Shown: positions 35,944 to 47,886, counted from the first letter of the stretch. The stretch: DNA of 64,000 nt from Druceiella hillmani (GCA_039881145.1 JAYKKI010000004.1:52039501-52103500), one strand, 5' to 3'. A program made the numbers and translations. The notes: generated by a model from the sequence alone, not told the origin.

Positions 35944-36849
35944 TTTGAAGACGTCTTAACTCTATCTGATCTGATCTTTACCGTGGTATGAATTTTCTGA
36001 AAGGAATTATATGTCACTTCAAAGTGACTGAAATTCAGTGGCCGTTAACGTGATCTAATTGTTAAAACTGTATTATAAATTAACTGGTTATTATAATGAT
36101 TCTTTCTGAATACAGGTAATCATTTTGTCTCTTTACAGTTAGTATTAGATAACATACAACAAATATTCCGTGACAACTTATAAAATTTGTAAAATAATTT
36201 CGAGTTTTCTGTTCGGAGTGACAATGTTATTTACTTATCTACTTTTGTGTATCAAATTAATACATATGGCGGACTTATTGCCACGAGAGCAATCTTTTAC
36301 AGCCAATCAATTCACGTTAATTTCTTAACTCTTCATTTCATAATCGTTCGTTAATTTCGTAATCTTTACATTTGTAGTTCGTGCTAACGACTAAACCTGT
36401 AGATCAGACCTGTGTATGTGGTAATATAGAGATTAAGATAAATAAGATCACCATATTATTGGAACTGATAAACTTACAAGTTGAGATTGGGTTCGGATAA
36501 TCTTTTTTATCTTGGAATGATGGTCGTAACGAGGACAACACGCTACAAGGGCTTTCGAGATAGGCGCAACTGTCATTCGAGCTTTTCAATTTTACAGTGT
36601 TATTTGACAATTGCGATATATGTTACGGTTCGCCGTGTGGATAATTAGACTTTAATTTCATTATCTAAATAGAAATGCACAAAATATTAATTATACAAAT
36701 ATTTATTTTACAAAAATAAGTTGGTTATTGTCGCAGAATATTTTTTATAAGTTATCTAATACGTACTAAGTGTATATTGGCAATTACGAAATCAGTTACG
36801 AGTCGAAACACGATGGTGCAGCCTTGATAATGTCGGAAATCGGCCAAAT
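35944..36849. other. Non-coding stretch, no feature recognised
   Basis: The first ~100 bp may still belong to the transposon's untranslated end (a palindromic gtcacttcaaagtgac at about 36013-36028). Nothing else was supported. Confidence 0.35.
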
Positions 36850-37330
36850 GAGATGTAAGACACCGATTCTAAACAGCGAGCTGCTCGAATTTAACGATTC
36901 TACTTAGCCGTTACGCGTTGCGATGCATCGCGACGGCGACGCTTACGCAACTTAGGCGACGCGTCGAAGGCCGCCCTCATTGTAATGCGGCACGGGTGAT
37001 TAGCTCCTTCCTCGTTCGGCCGACGCTGCCTCTAGGCGCGCCTCTTTGGCTAGGAAGTGCTCTCGATACGACACGACCGGGCGTCGATCGAAGGTGAAGG
37101 TGCCGAAATTGGCGTGCGATATGTATGCGAGCGGCACGTCATTTGAACTTCCGATCTGATTGTTCCGTCAGTTACGTGAGCGTCGGTTCTCCTCGTGTCC
37201 TTTGCGCTCGTTCTTCGAAGCGGTCGTTGCGCTATCGGCCAGTGGCCAGTGGTTTCGTTTTCTACAGTGCGTGGCTAAATAGCAAGGACGATGATAAATG
37301 AGTGTATGTTGAAATTGGCGCACGATTGGG
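36850..37330 (+). promoter_or_regulatory. CpG-rich promoter-like island
   Basis: About 480 bp with high CpG (gcgacggcgacgcttacgca, ggcgacgcgtcgaaggccgc), followed by an initiator-like gttccgtcagttacg at 37161 and a leader-like tract with ggccagtggccagtgg. It resembles the region upstream of the coding exon at 25943. It could be an alternative promoter or untranslated first exon of the same long gene, or the promoter of a neighbour. No good coding frame: an ATG at 37290 opens only about 18 codons. Confidence 0.35.
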
Positions 37331-38349
37331 CAAGTGTGCTCGATTAAATTTTATTCTGTTTGTGTTATTACGAGTAACTACTAGTTTAAGCATTTTATGC
37401 TGCCAACTCGAATCTAGATAGTACGACTTAGAATACAACGCATAACAAAATAACCCGTAGTACTTATGTAAATGTGAGAGTATTTTTATTTGTTACTTAA
37501 TAGCTCTTAAAACAATGAGCCTACCATTATAGAATTTTTCGCGTTAGTAGAGCATATTACGGATTAACAGATATTTTAATGTTTAACTCAGAAAAACTCA
37601 CATTTCCGTAAAAGATAAATAAAACCTTTTATAAATTGGAGGTGGATGGTGGTGCTGCTGTTGACGCTACGCGGTTACAACTAGTATATTTTATTTTTAA
37701 AAATTAGTAATTCAAACCTAACGTTGCCCATTTTAATCTGGAAATCCTAATCAGCTTACAATATAGAGACGGTTCTTCATTATTGTTTCAGAACCTTAGT
37801 GAACCTAAATAATAGATCGCGAGAAAACGGTGGAATTATAGTGTATTTAATTTGATTTTGATTTTCTTTCGTAAATCATAATTTCAAGGCACGCGCTGAC
37901 GAGGAGTTTGACAAATCATAAAAGTTCACCTAGTTTTAAAGGTTTATACTTAACGTTTCGATAACGTCGGCAATACTACTTCGGGTGTCATCTATATATC
38001 AAAACCTTTTTCTTTTTGTCTGTTCGCTTGTAACTTGAGTTCTATTGGATTTATTTTGATGCCGTTTTTGTCATCGTGTAGTTCTTTATTTCACTATTGT
38101 GCGGTTGTTTATTCTGAAAGATTTTTATGTATAAAACACTGGTTTAGATGTTGAGATTACAAAGTTAGGTTGATATTTATGAAACATGTCCTAGAAAGCG
38201 ACTCCGCTGGATGCACTATGAATAGCGAAAAAATAGGCAATGCTAGTCACGGGCTGAAAAGTAATTCTATCACCAAAGTTCAATATCAAAATATTTACGC
38301 GTGCAGAACTACGAGCAAAAGCTAATTTTTAATAATGCTCATTTTCACG
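37331..38349. other. Non-coding stretch with two repeat fragments
   Basis: 37860-38000 is a diverged copy of the 350-bp family (cataatttcaaggcacgcgc, gtcggcaatacta). 38010-38170 shares cttgtaacttgag, attttgatg and tattctgaaagattttt with 50520-50610, a second small dispersed family. No gene. Confidence 0.5.
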
Positions 38350-38680
38350 ATTAAATGAAACTACGTGATGTAGTATTATTTCTACTTTCTTTAATTTCTT
38401 TACCACGACCTAGGTTTCGTTGTATTACAACATCTTCAGGTGGGATATTAGCAAACATTAACTCTTAGGAACATCATGTACTCTATTAGCAAAGATTAAC
38501 TCTTAGGAACATCAGGAACTCTTAGGAACGTCATGGGATATTAGCAAAGATTAACTCTTACAAACCTAGGTCGTGGTAAAGAAATTAAAGAAAGTAGAAA
38601 TAATACTACATCACGTAGTTTCATTTAATTGTGAATAATGAATTTCTACAAAATTAACGCCAAATATATTCAATCAATGC
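38350..38680. mobile_element. CCTAGGTTTCG-family foldback with a repeated loop
   Basis: Left arm 38350-38442 (attaaatgaaactacgtgat ... acaacatcttcaggtg) and right arm 38561-38630 (aacctaggtcgtgg ... catcacgtagtttcattta), followed by the family's end aatttctacaaaattaacgc to about 38680. The 118-bp loop holds three imperfect repeats built from ggatattagcaaa and attaactcttaggaacatca. The right arm lacks the acaacatcttcaggtg segment present in the left, so the arms are unequal. Confidence 0.85.
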
Positions 38681-39109
38681 TCATTTTATTCTACGAGGCG
38701 AATGGGACAGGAAGATATCCTAACTATATCCCTAACATTATATTTAGAAGCTATAGAAGATATTTCGCTTATTTTAATGAATTTTTATTTTGTTTACTAC
38801 AGGTTTTTAGTGAGCCTATATTTTATAAAAAAAAACAGCTGCCCTCTAAGCGATTAGAAGAAAGGTTTGTATATTGTTATTGAAACGCAAATAAGAGTTT
38901 TGCATTTCAATATATATTTTAATAGCTACATGCATTTTCCTATCGTTAATAAATTGCGCAGTTAATGCTGTTATGCAGTCGAATTAAGGTTTTCGATTAT
39001 CAGGGGGTTGATATCGTGTTCTTCATGCTAATACCTTGTTGCAGTGGTTAACCTATTTATCGCTTTCTCAGAATTGTAAACCTTTTGTATTGGCCTTTTT
39101 AGACGCTTT
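38681..39109. other. Non-coding stretch, fragment of the 350-bp family
   Basis: 38690-38760 (ctacgaggcgaatgggacag ... tatttagaagctata) echoes the central part of the copies at 31790 and 43350, directly after a CCTAGGTTTCG-family end. The two families may be parts of one larger element. An 81-codon frame across it is unrecognised. Confidence 0.45.
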
Positions 39110-39470
39110 GTATTTGGCTTCATTTATATATATGTATGCACGAATGTAACGGCGGAATCTTTCAATTAAATTACTTCCAGATGTCAAAATTATTTAAAAT
39201 TTTGCACACGTTTCAAGGACCAATGACAGTACAGTAATTAAAAAACACTTTTTTTATTTTTTTTAAGGCTAAAAAATAAAATTAATGTTAAAAAAAAACT
39301 AAAACACGCTTTTATAGCAATATGAACTAAAAATAAAAAGTAAGGTTTTTGAATAAACTTGAAATAAGAATAGACTGACAAAAAATTAAATTTAATGTAA
39401 AAAAAGCGTTGGGTGCTCGATATCGGTTGTCGTAAATTGCTAAAATCTATATGAAAATTGTCGAAAATAC
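39110..39470 (+). repeat. Lepidopteran-type retroposon, copy 1 of 2
   Basis: Motifs ttggcttcat, acttccagatgtcaaaatta, tttaaaattttgcaca and aaggaccaatgacagtacag match 61660-62050 in order, including the following A-rich stretch. The pattern is familiar from lepidopteran LINE/SINE repeats. No reverse transcriptase frame. Confidence 0.65.
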
Positions 39471-39717
39471 GTGTTATCACTGTTGCGAATCATCAGCTGA
39501 TCTTATTAGTGATATTTTATTTTGGAACTAGGTTTTCTGATAGTTTTTTAACACTTTTTCCCCGGGAGTACCAGGTTTTGATATAATAAATGTATTAAAG
39601 AGATTTGAAGATCATAAATTTTAATTTTCTTCAAAATTTCAAACTTACAAGACTTTTTAATTTATTTCGGAAACGGTTGTTTTTTAAATTCATCAAAAAC
39701 ATTTTACGTTCGAAATT

Positions 39718-40245
39718 ATGAAAAGAATTAAATTTGTAAAAATATGTTGTAAAGAAAAATGCATTTGGTTATGTGATGACGAAAATGTAGATATTAGAAA
39801 CTTCGTTACCTTAAGCATTATGAATATGGGCTTTCCCGATTTGTCATTTTGTTTACATTTACTTTTGCCCACGTCGACAGAAATCGAACGATAGCTTTAA
39901 ATCCAATGGTCGTTCTCGGATATGAAGGTACAGAAACCAACATTCAATATGCATTCCAACGACGTGCCGTCAGGACTTCCGATCGGAATTATCCAATTTG
40001 CAGTGTCCTTTGCGTGTGCGCTTTTTCCGGGTGATTTGATGTCAACAAATATTGGTAGGTGAACTTGGAAGATTGGCGTATACAAACACTTCCCGGTATT
40101 GATCATTTGTGGCATTGTTCGAACGATTGTTGCGTATCCGGGTGCCGTTCTAGGTCAGTGGTTCATTTGTTTCGGTTATAAGCGTGCATTGCCGTTCAAA
40201 AGAATTTGGTTAGTGTTTATAATTGTATCTGTATTTATATATTAA
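39718..40245 (+). pseudogene. Broken 176-codon frame, possible membrane protein relic
   Basis: One reading frame runs from ATG 39718 to TAA 40243 with only three internal stops: TAG 39892, TAA 39898 and TGA 40060. Far more would be expected by chance in sequence this AT-rich. The first part (58 residues) is Lys/Cys-rich (KRIKFVKICCKEKCIWLCDD). From M69 (39922) it reads like a membrane protein, with hydrophobic stretches at about 87-104 (GLPIGIIQFAVSFACALFPG), 126-150 (VLIICGIVRTIVAYPGAVLG) and 163-175, and basic residues between them (GYKRALPFKR). I do not recognise the family. It could be a decayed cellular gene, a remnant of an inserted viral or transposon ORF, or exons: GGTAG|GTGAAC just before the TGA could be a donor, making 39922-40058 an exon. 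Opposite-strand frames here are shadows. Confidence 0.4.
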
Positions 40246-41353
40246 TTTAATTTTATGCGGACATCGTGCATGTTTAATTAAACTTATCGAGCTGTTACTT
40301 TTTTTTGAGCTCGTTATATCCATAATTTCTATAAAATATTAAACATATATTACCCCACTACGGAGAAACGAATGTGTTCGTGGTTATATTTATAGTCGAT
40401 TTGCAATATCCACCGTACGTGTAATAAAATCAACGTATTTATGAACGTTCCGATATCAACCGCCTTTGCCGTCATAGTATTATTACTCATACGTCCTGTT
40501 CGTGTTGACTGAAGTTCCGTTCTGCTGAGCCGTGAGCTATTGTAGCAATATTTGGTCTTTTTTTTCTTTATTGCACCTCTTGGACGAAGGGTTGCTTCTA
40601 AAAGGGTTGTCATTTTAAAACAGTAGGTTATTGTTTTGTGTCGGGTAACGCATTTGCAACGTGTGTGATACTGGTATATTTTGTAAGAAAAATTCATTTC
40701 GTCTTCCTTTCATGTTCTCATTAAGATTGATAATTATTAAAAAAATACTAGGTCCTGAAAGTCACAGCGCAGATTCGTCAAATTCTAATGATTAGGATTT
40801 TCTTCTTGAGCCCTTTTCGTCTTGAGTTCTTGAGCCTTGAGAAAAGTACCTTCCCAGCGTCCAAATCCAGGTAAACTTGTCTCCGTTCTCAGGTTTGTAT
40901 AGATCCATCATGACGTTGTCTAGCCGTCTGGTCTGCCTTTTCTAGGCCCCTTTTGTTTTTTTTGAAAATTGTGTTTTTGACTGGAGATAAACTCATCCGC
41001 AGATAGCCCAAACAACTTAATCTATTGGGTATGTTTAACGATTTGGAAGATAAATGGTTGTTTATAATATCGGTATAATACAAAACTGAATAGAGATTCC
41101 TATGGCCGTTGGTCCAAATATTTGCCTCAATGTTTTCATTTTAAATATATCTTATGGATTGTGTAATATAAGTGTCATATATCCAAGTATATGCACTCAT
41201 ATATGTATAAAAGATATACACTTATATATGCATAAAAGATATACGAGTACACTCATATGTGCATAAAAGGTAGTTTGATTTTAGCGGGAAGTCTTGAGAC
41301 ACCCACATTCAATATTGAAAGCTCTGCTACGTTTTCAATATTAGACGTGGTTG
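40246..41353. other. Non-coding stretch, no gene recognised
   Basis: A 115-codon reverse frame at 40350-40697 shows no domain. Around 41170-41270 there is a short imperfect tandem array (actcatatatg, acttatatatg, actcatatgtg, each followed by cataaaaga-like sequence). Confidence 0.4.
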
Positions 41354-41589
41354 GCTGATATTTAAAATACTAGAATAGCAGCTAGAGAGCAAGGCCAGCA
41401 ACAACGGGTCACCGCACCGTGTTGCGGAAGAGACTGTTCCTGGAAAACGCCATCGGAAGCGGAGGAACGTTAACATTAAACGATGGAACCTTTCATATCA
41501 TATTATTATATAGTAATTTAGTATGAAGCTATATTTATTATCAATTGAAATGGAAACCAACTGTGAAGATTATGCATGATTCATCGCTA

Positions 41590-41657
<68 letters not shown>

Positions 41658-41880
41658 TGTATTTCCAACATGCATGCAATGGTAGAGGTAGTGCATTTAA
41701 GTGCAGGTGACTTACTCTCTGTACGTCCATATATATTTACACCTGCTTATTAATGTCAATGTTCCACCGCCTCCGATGGTGTTCTCCAGGAGCATTCTCT
41801 TCCGCGATGCGGTGCGGTGACCCGTTGTTGTTGGTCTTGTTTGGCTCTTGAGCTGCTCGTCTAGTATTTTAAATATCAGC
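41354..41880. mobile_element. GC-rich inverted-repeat element with (TA)n centre
   Basis: Left arm 41354-41480 starts gctgatatttaaaatactag and contains caacaacgggtcaccgcacc, gcggaagaga and cctggaaaacgccatcgg. Right arm 41749-41880 is its reverse complement with about ten percent mismatch by eye, ending agtattttaaatatcagc. The ~268-bp centre holds a (TA)n run (41592-41655). The arms are CpG-rich compared with the surroundings. Either two inverted retroposon copies or a foldback transposon with long terminal inverted repeats. No transposase. Confidence 0.85.
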
Positions 41881-42020
41881 AAACGCTTTATAGCGGCCGT
41901 TCAAGGATTGCGATACAGTCGCTGGCAGCGGGAGATAGTAGCGAGTGGATAGAATTTGTGTGGGGTTTTAATGTATTCACATTAAAACCCACGGATGTTT
42001 TCCGCTTAATTTTTCGGATG

Positions 42021-42212
42021 ACGTTTCATTTTTCTTTTAAAATGCAATTGAAAAATTGTAGTAATATTTTGTATAGCTTCTGTCTCGTGATGTAACGCCC
42101 ATGTTACATCACGAGAAAGAAGCCACACAAAATATTACTTCAAGTTTTCAATTACATTTTAAAAGAAAAACAAAACGTTAGCCATCTCGTTTTTCTTTTA
42201 AAATGCAATTGA
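42021..42212. mobile_element. Foldback with 76-bp arms plus a third partial copy
   Basis: Left arm 42021-42096 (acgtttcatttttctttta ... ctcgtgatgtaac) pairs with right arm 42103-42178 across a 6-nt spacer, with several mismatches. Then tttttcttttaaaatgcaat is repeated once more in the left-arm orientation at about 42190-42212. The innermost tctcgtgatgtaac match is perfect. Confidence 0.85.
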
Positions 42213-42264
42213 AATAGTCTTGTAGCCCCTCCATAGTTTAAGCAAGTATGTGAAAAATAAAAAA

Positions 42265-43349
<1,085 letters not shown>

Positions 43350-43710
43350 TTGGGTATTGGACTAAATTTTTTTTATTTCAATAATTATAATTTCAAGGTA
43401 CAAGCTGATGAAGAGTGCATTTTTATTAATAATCTTAAAAATTGACCGAGTTATAAAAGTTTAAATTTAATCTTTAGACATGGACGGCAATACTGTGTTG
43501 TGAGGTCATTTTTAATATTGCACATTATATTCTACAAGAGGGAAAGAGACAGGGATATACCCAACTCTATCCGTATCTTCAAATTTAGAAGCCTATAACT
43601 GGCTTATTTTTCAATCAATTTTTGAATTTTTTTCAAGACTGGTTTGTAATTAACTTATATTTCACAATATTGTACGAAAAATATCAAAATTTAGAATGAG
43701 TCAACTACCG
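43350..43710 (+). repeat. 350-bp dispersed family, copy B
   Basis: Near-identical to 31790-32140 but carrying an extra caagagggaaagagacag before gatatacccaactc and lacking the flanking inverted repeats. The two copies are about 11.5 kb apart in the same orientation. Confidence 0.85.
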
Positions 43711-45339
43711 TATTGTGACACTGTTCAAGTAAACGATGTCTGATGTGTATTGTATCGTAGAAATGTAAATTGCAAAAATGACTACATTGATTTTAAAGTA
43801 ATAAAGATTGTTTTAACTTTTGTCTTTGTGTCAAAGTGTTCAGTCAATTTTAGTAGTTTTATGTGCTTTCAATATAAAATATTTCCAGTTTACTCTTTTC
43901 AACTATATATTTATTAAATCTAGATAAATATCCACGACACGACGTAATTTAGAAAACTGGATTGGTGGATTAGCATCCTACTTTATAATTAATTTCTCGT
44001 TATACCAGATATAATTTAATCAAAACATTTTTTAAAATTTTTTGAGACAGATGTATAAGATACGATGTTATAGAATATTTAAATAGTTTTTTTCTGCAAT
44101 TATGTGAAAGAGGGTAACAAAAAAAACGTTACGACCGCTGCAACCAACGCTCTGTGACTAAACTGGTATTTACGATCGTTGAAATTTTATATTTCTATTT
44201 TGTAATCGATTAAAATACAGAAGTCTATTTCTGGTTTTACTTTTTCGCCAATAGTTACGGTCTTTATAACGCGTATTGGAATTTGTGCAGTTTTATTGTT
44301 TGTTTTTCATCAAATTGCGATTTGTGCAGAACGTTTGTTTCTTTTTCATTTATCGATTTTTTTTATTTTTAACACTAATTGAATTCATGCGCTTAGAAGG
44401 TCGGTGGAGACCAGTTGAAGTTGTTTATTTTTCTGCGCGACCTTCATATTCGCAGATCATAAATGGGGTGTCGTTTATGCATTTATTATAGATGCACATT
44501 ATTCGATTTTTTGGTTATTTTGCAGACTACTTGTTTTTAGTTTAGTGACGTGTGTATTTGCGGTTACCCATTTTGCGATTGAATCAATATATTATTGTGA
44601 GCAATAATGTTATCGTTCCCATTGAATCAATCTGTCATTGCTAATCTTAATTAATTTATCTTCCAATCGTTTGTGTACAGTAGGTTGTTGAAATCGGTTT
44701 ATCGTTATTTGTTTACCGCAATATTATTTGTCGAAAGTTATATATTACTGCACTTTATATTATTTGTATTGTTTAAAAGAAAGGTGATTTAATTTATTTA
44801 TTTAACATCATCTTAATTTCCTAAAAGCTACAAACATCATCATCGATAAAGCTATTCTCTGATTGACTAGAATGGTACCTTTACGCGTTCTCTTCCGAAA
44901 TGGTTGTGGAGAAGCATCGATGATGCTCAGCTCATTCCAGCAATGTTGTGAGTTTTCTTAATATTTATCACGATTTTCAATTTTATTAATACGTGTGGAG
45001 TAAAATTGATCATTAAATTTTTTCAGCATCTTGAAGCTTCGAGATTTAAAAACAATATCATCGATTATTATTTAGACTTTTCCCGCTCCCGGTATTGCAT
45101 CGTGCACCTTATCGCCGCGTACAATTGCTACTTACCACTTTCATTCTTGCGTGAACGTGATAACGGCGTGAATTTTACGAGCTACTCGATGACGGTGTTG
45201 GATTGTTGTATGAAACACGATTGCAGTGTACTGTTTCATAGCGTAATCGCTATTTTGAGTGGTGTGAAAATTAAAGATATTTTCGCACAGCCGATCGAGA
45301 CAATGAAGTATATTAGTTAATACCGACGACGTTATTCTT
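43711..45339. other. Non-coding stretch, two unrecognised frames
   Basis: Frames at 44276-44491 (71 codons) and 45006-45320 (104 codons, preceded by a pyrimidine-rich aaattttttcag at about 45028) show no recognisable domain. The latter could hide an exon but is unsupported. Confidence 0.35.
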
Positions 45340-45412
45340 ACGTGTTATTTCTACTTTCTTGTGAAATAGAAAGTGGAAGTAATACTACATCACGTAGTTT
45401 TATTTAATTGTC
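45340..45412. repeat. CCTAGGTTTCG-family, minimal hairpin
   Basis: acgtgttatttctactttct and aaatagaaagtggaagta, then atactacatcacgtagttt, are the outer 35-40 bp of the family's two arms, joined with almost no loop. The core with cctaggtttcg is missing, as if lost by an internal deletion of a hairpin copy. Confidence 0.7.
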
Positions 45413-45439
45413 AATAGTTTTAACGCTTAAAAATCTTTC

Positions 45440-45870
45440 CATGGAAATTTTAGGGGCAGCAAATGAAATACTCGATTTTTTTAAATCTACGTGTAATGTC
45501 CCCAGATTCGTACTGATCGTTTGAAAGGGCTATTTATTATGACCTCGAAATTTTTCTTCATAATTTTAGGTAGTATTTTTTCAGAGATACTGAAAAATAT
45601 TCCAAATACATATGTTTCCCCCTGAATTTCCGAAACTACTCAACCTAAAATTATGAAAAAATAGGGGTTTTAAAAGCCTACGCAGATTGTAGGAAAACTG
45701 GAGCGATTGTCCTGAATCATATTTTAACGTCTGTGAAAGATTTACGCTATGAGAAATTAATATTTTAAAATAGTTTAATAGAAATAATACTTACCCTTAA
45801 ACGTTTATGAGTCCCTAAATGTGTATGGAACCCTCCTAGTGCGTGTTCTACTCGTATGTGACTAATTTTG
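45440..45870 (+). repeat. Dispersed repeat family, copy 2
   Basis: Shares ggggcagcaaatgaaatac with 29350, and with 11600-12010 atgaaaaaataggggtttta, attgtaggaaaactgg, tagtttaatagaaataata, ctaaatgtgtatggaaccct and tagtgcgtgttctactcg. The tail is the best-preserved of the three. Confidence 0.65.
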
Positions 45871-46299
45871 TATATGTTGTGTTTGAATTTTTTTTACTTA
45901 TCGTTACAGCAACACGATTTGCAGAATACCACGTAAATGTTAATTCATTACACAGATATTTTGTTCGACACTGATAAATATGTTTCCAACGATTCTACCA
46001 TTTCAAAATAATTATTTTTATCATTCAATAACAGCATAGCTGTCGATAACATAGATCATTTCGAGAAAAAAATTAAATTAAAATCTTTTAAACTGGTTTT
46101 GATTGAAAATCTGAGTATATGTTTGTAGTTAGCGATCCCAAAAACCTGATATAAGTGTCTTATTTTTATCAGTCTGATACATTGAAGAGATTTATGCTCG
46201 AATAATCGCCTGACCAAGTCGACCTTTTTCCTTGAACGACTTCGAGTCATCGGAGCGTACAAAGACCAATTCTTCGACTTGAGTTCCTCCAAGGAATAC

Positions 46300-47075
46300 G
46301 GGATGTGCTTATTACTGCGTCCATCAATAGTTTGTTTATGATGTTACTATCTTGTTACATAAATTATAACTATTGTGTTACATACGTTGTAATTATTTTA
46401 TTACATATATTGTAACTACTTTGTATTGTATCAAGATAAGTATTTAAGGACTACGGGATGTGCTTATTTACTGCGTCCATCAACAGTTTGTTTATCTTTA
46501 TCTTGTTACATATATTATAACTATTGTGTTACGTACGTTGTAACTATTTTATTACATATATTGTAACTAATTTGTATTGTAACAAAATAAGTATTTAAGG
46601 AATACGGGATATACTAATTTACTGCATCCATCAACAGATTGTTTATGTTGTTACTATCCTGTTACATATATTATACTTATTGTGTTACATGCATTGTAAC
46701 TATTTTATTACATAATTGTAACTACTTTGTATTGTAACAAGATAAGTGTTTAAGCAATACGGGACGTGCTTATTTACTGCGTCCATCAGCATTTTGTTTA
46801 AGTTGTTACTATCTTGTTACATATATTGTAATTATTGTGTTACTTACGTTGTAACTATTTTATTACATAATTGTAACTACTTTGTATTGTAACAAGACAA
46901 GTGTTTAAGGAATACGGGACGTGCTTATCTACTGCGTCCATCAACACTTTGTTTAAGTTGTTACTATCTTCTTACATATATTGTAACTATTATGTTACAT
47001 ACGTTGTAACTATTTTATTATATAAACTGTAACTATTTTGTTACAACTTTGTATTGTAACAAAATAAGTGTTTAA
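46300..47075 (+). repeat. Minisatellite, five units of ~152 bp
   Basis: Each unit begins cgggatgtgcttatttactg (variants cgggatatac, cgggacgtgc), continues cgtccatcaacagtttgttt and is filled with a shorter internal repeat of about 21-24 bp around tgttacatatattgtaacta. Unit starts are near 46302, 46454, 46606, 46760 and 46915. It is a hierarchical repeat, a tandem array inside a tandem array. Confidence 0.85.
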
Positions 47076-47514
47076 AAAAAAATATTTTCTCTACGCTTCC
47101 TCAACAATTTTACCTTTTTGTTTTTGACATAACATGTAATGTGTTTTTCAAGTTCTTATATTCGATCTGTTGATTATTATAGGTAATTTAATTTTAGATG
47201 ACTATTAAGCACAAACAGTGAGGGCGCACTATATATATAATTGTGTGCAGTTAAGTCCAATATCTATTAGCATATACGATTTTAAACTGCATTTATTAAA
47301 TATTAATCTTGAAAATAACATGAAAGGCTTCCTTCTTCTCATTGTTCAACCGTTTACGAAAAGCTGAAAAAATTGTAGATCCTAGAGTTATTTAATTAGA
47401 ACCTTCAATTAAAATTAATTTTCAATAATGTTTAAGTATTTACATTTTTTATGTAATTAACCTGCAGGGCATAACTTCACTTCTATTACCATTGTTTTGA
47501 GATTTGTAGTTTAA
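47076..47514. other. Non-coding stretch, no feature recognised
   Basis: AT-rich sequence with nothing identified. Confidence 0.35.
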
Positions 47515-47886
47515 GCAAAGACTCCAAACTACTGTAGAAATTGCAGATGGAAAAGATTTAAATTGTTGTTTAAGTTTTTAAGGATGGTGCTGGCTGCTAT
47601 TCGGAGCATGTGGTTCTTTATGTATAAAAATTTCTTGCAAAAAAGGGGTCGATTTATTAGGAAAAATACCGATCCTCAAGACGTTAAATGCTATATGATG
47701 AAGCTATATTTAGCTATCGATTCCGGTTTTGCTTGGGCAAATAGAATCTCGGGCAATAGGCTATTGAATTTTGTTTTAATTATTTTTTTAATTCGTAATT
47801 ATTTACGGTTTATTGACGTCATTCTCACCGGTTTAGTTATTTATTCCGTATTTGGATTAGTACAGAACTGTGCGACGAATTTATAA
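47515..47886 (+). CDS. Hydrophobic 107-residue ORF, possible exon or relic
   Basis: The frame is open from 47515. The first ATG is at 47584; upstream codons read AKTPNYCRNCRWKRFKLLFK and could follow an acceptor (attgcag at 47546). From the ATG there are about 100 residues to TAA 47884: a basic segment (YKNFLQKRGRFIRKN), then LYLAIDSGFAWANRISG and two hydrophobic stretches (LLNFVLIIFLI and FIDVILTGLVIYSVFGLV). A loop-then-membrane order with 'N...G..LLNF' recalls a late transmembrane part of insect gustatory receptors, but the diagnostic C-terminal motif is absent, so this is a guess. Codon use is ordinary for the AT-rich flanks. It may be a receptor fragment, an exon of the long gene or a chance frame. 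Confidence 0.25.
   Translation, partial: AKTPNYCRNCRWKRFKLLFKFLRMVLAAIRSMWFFMYKNFLQKRGRFIRKNTDPQDVKCYMMKLYLAIDSGFAWANRISGNRLLNFVLIIFLIRNYLRFIDVILTGLVIYSVFGLVQNCATNL

Noticed and set aside
45006..45320. 104-codon frame after a pyrimidine-rich tract
   Set aside because: No recognisable domain or donor; left as unsupported.
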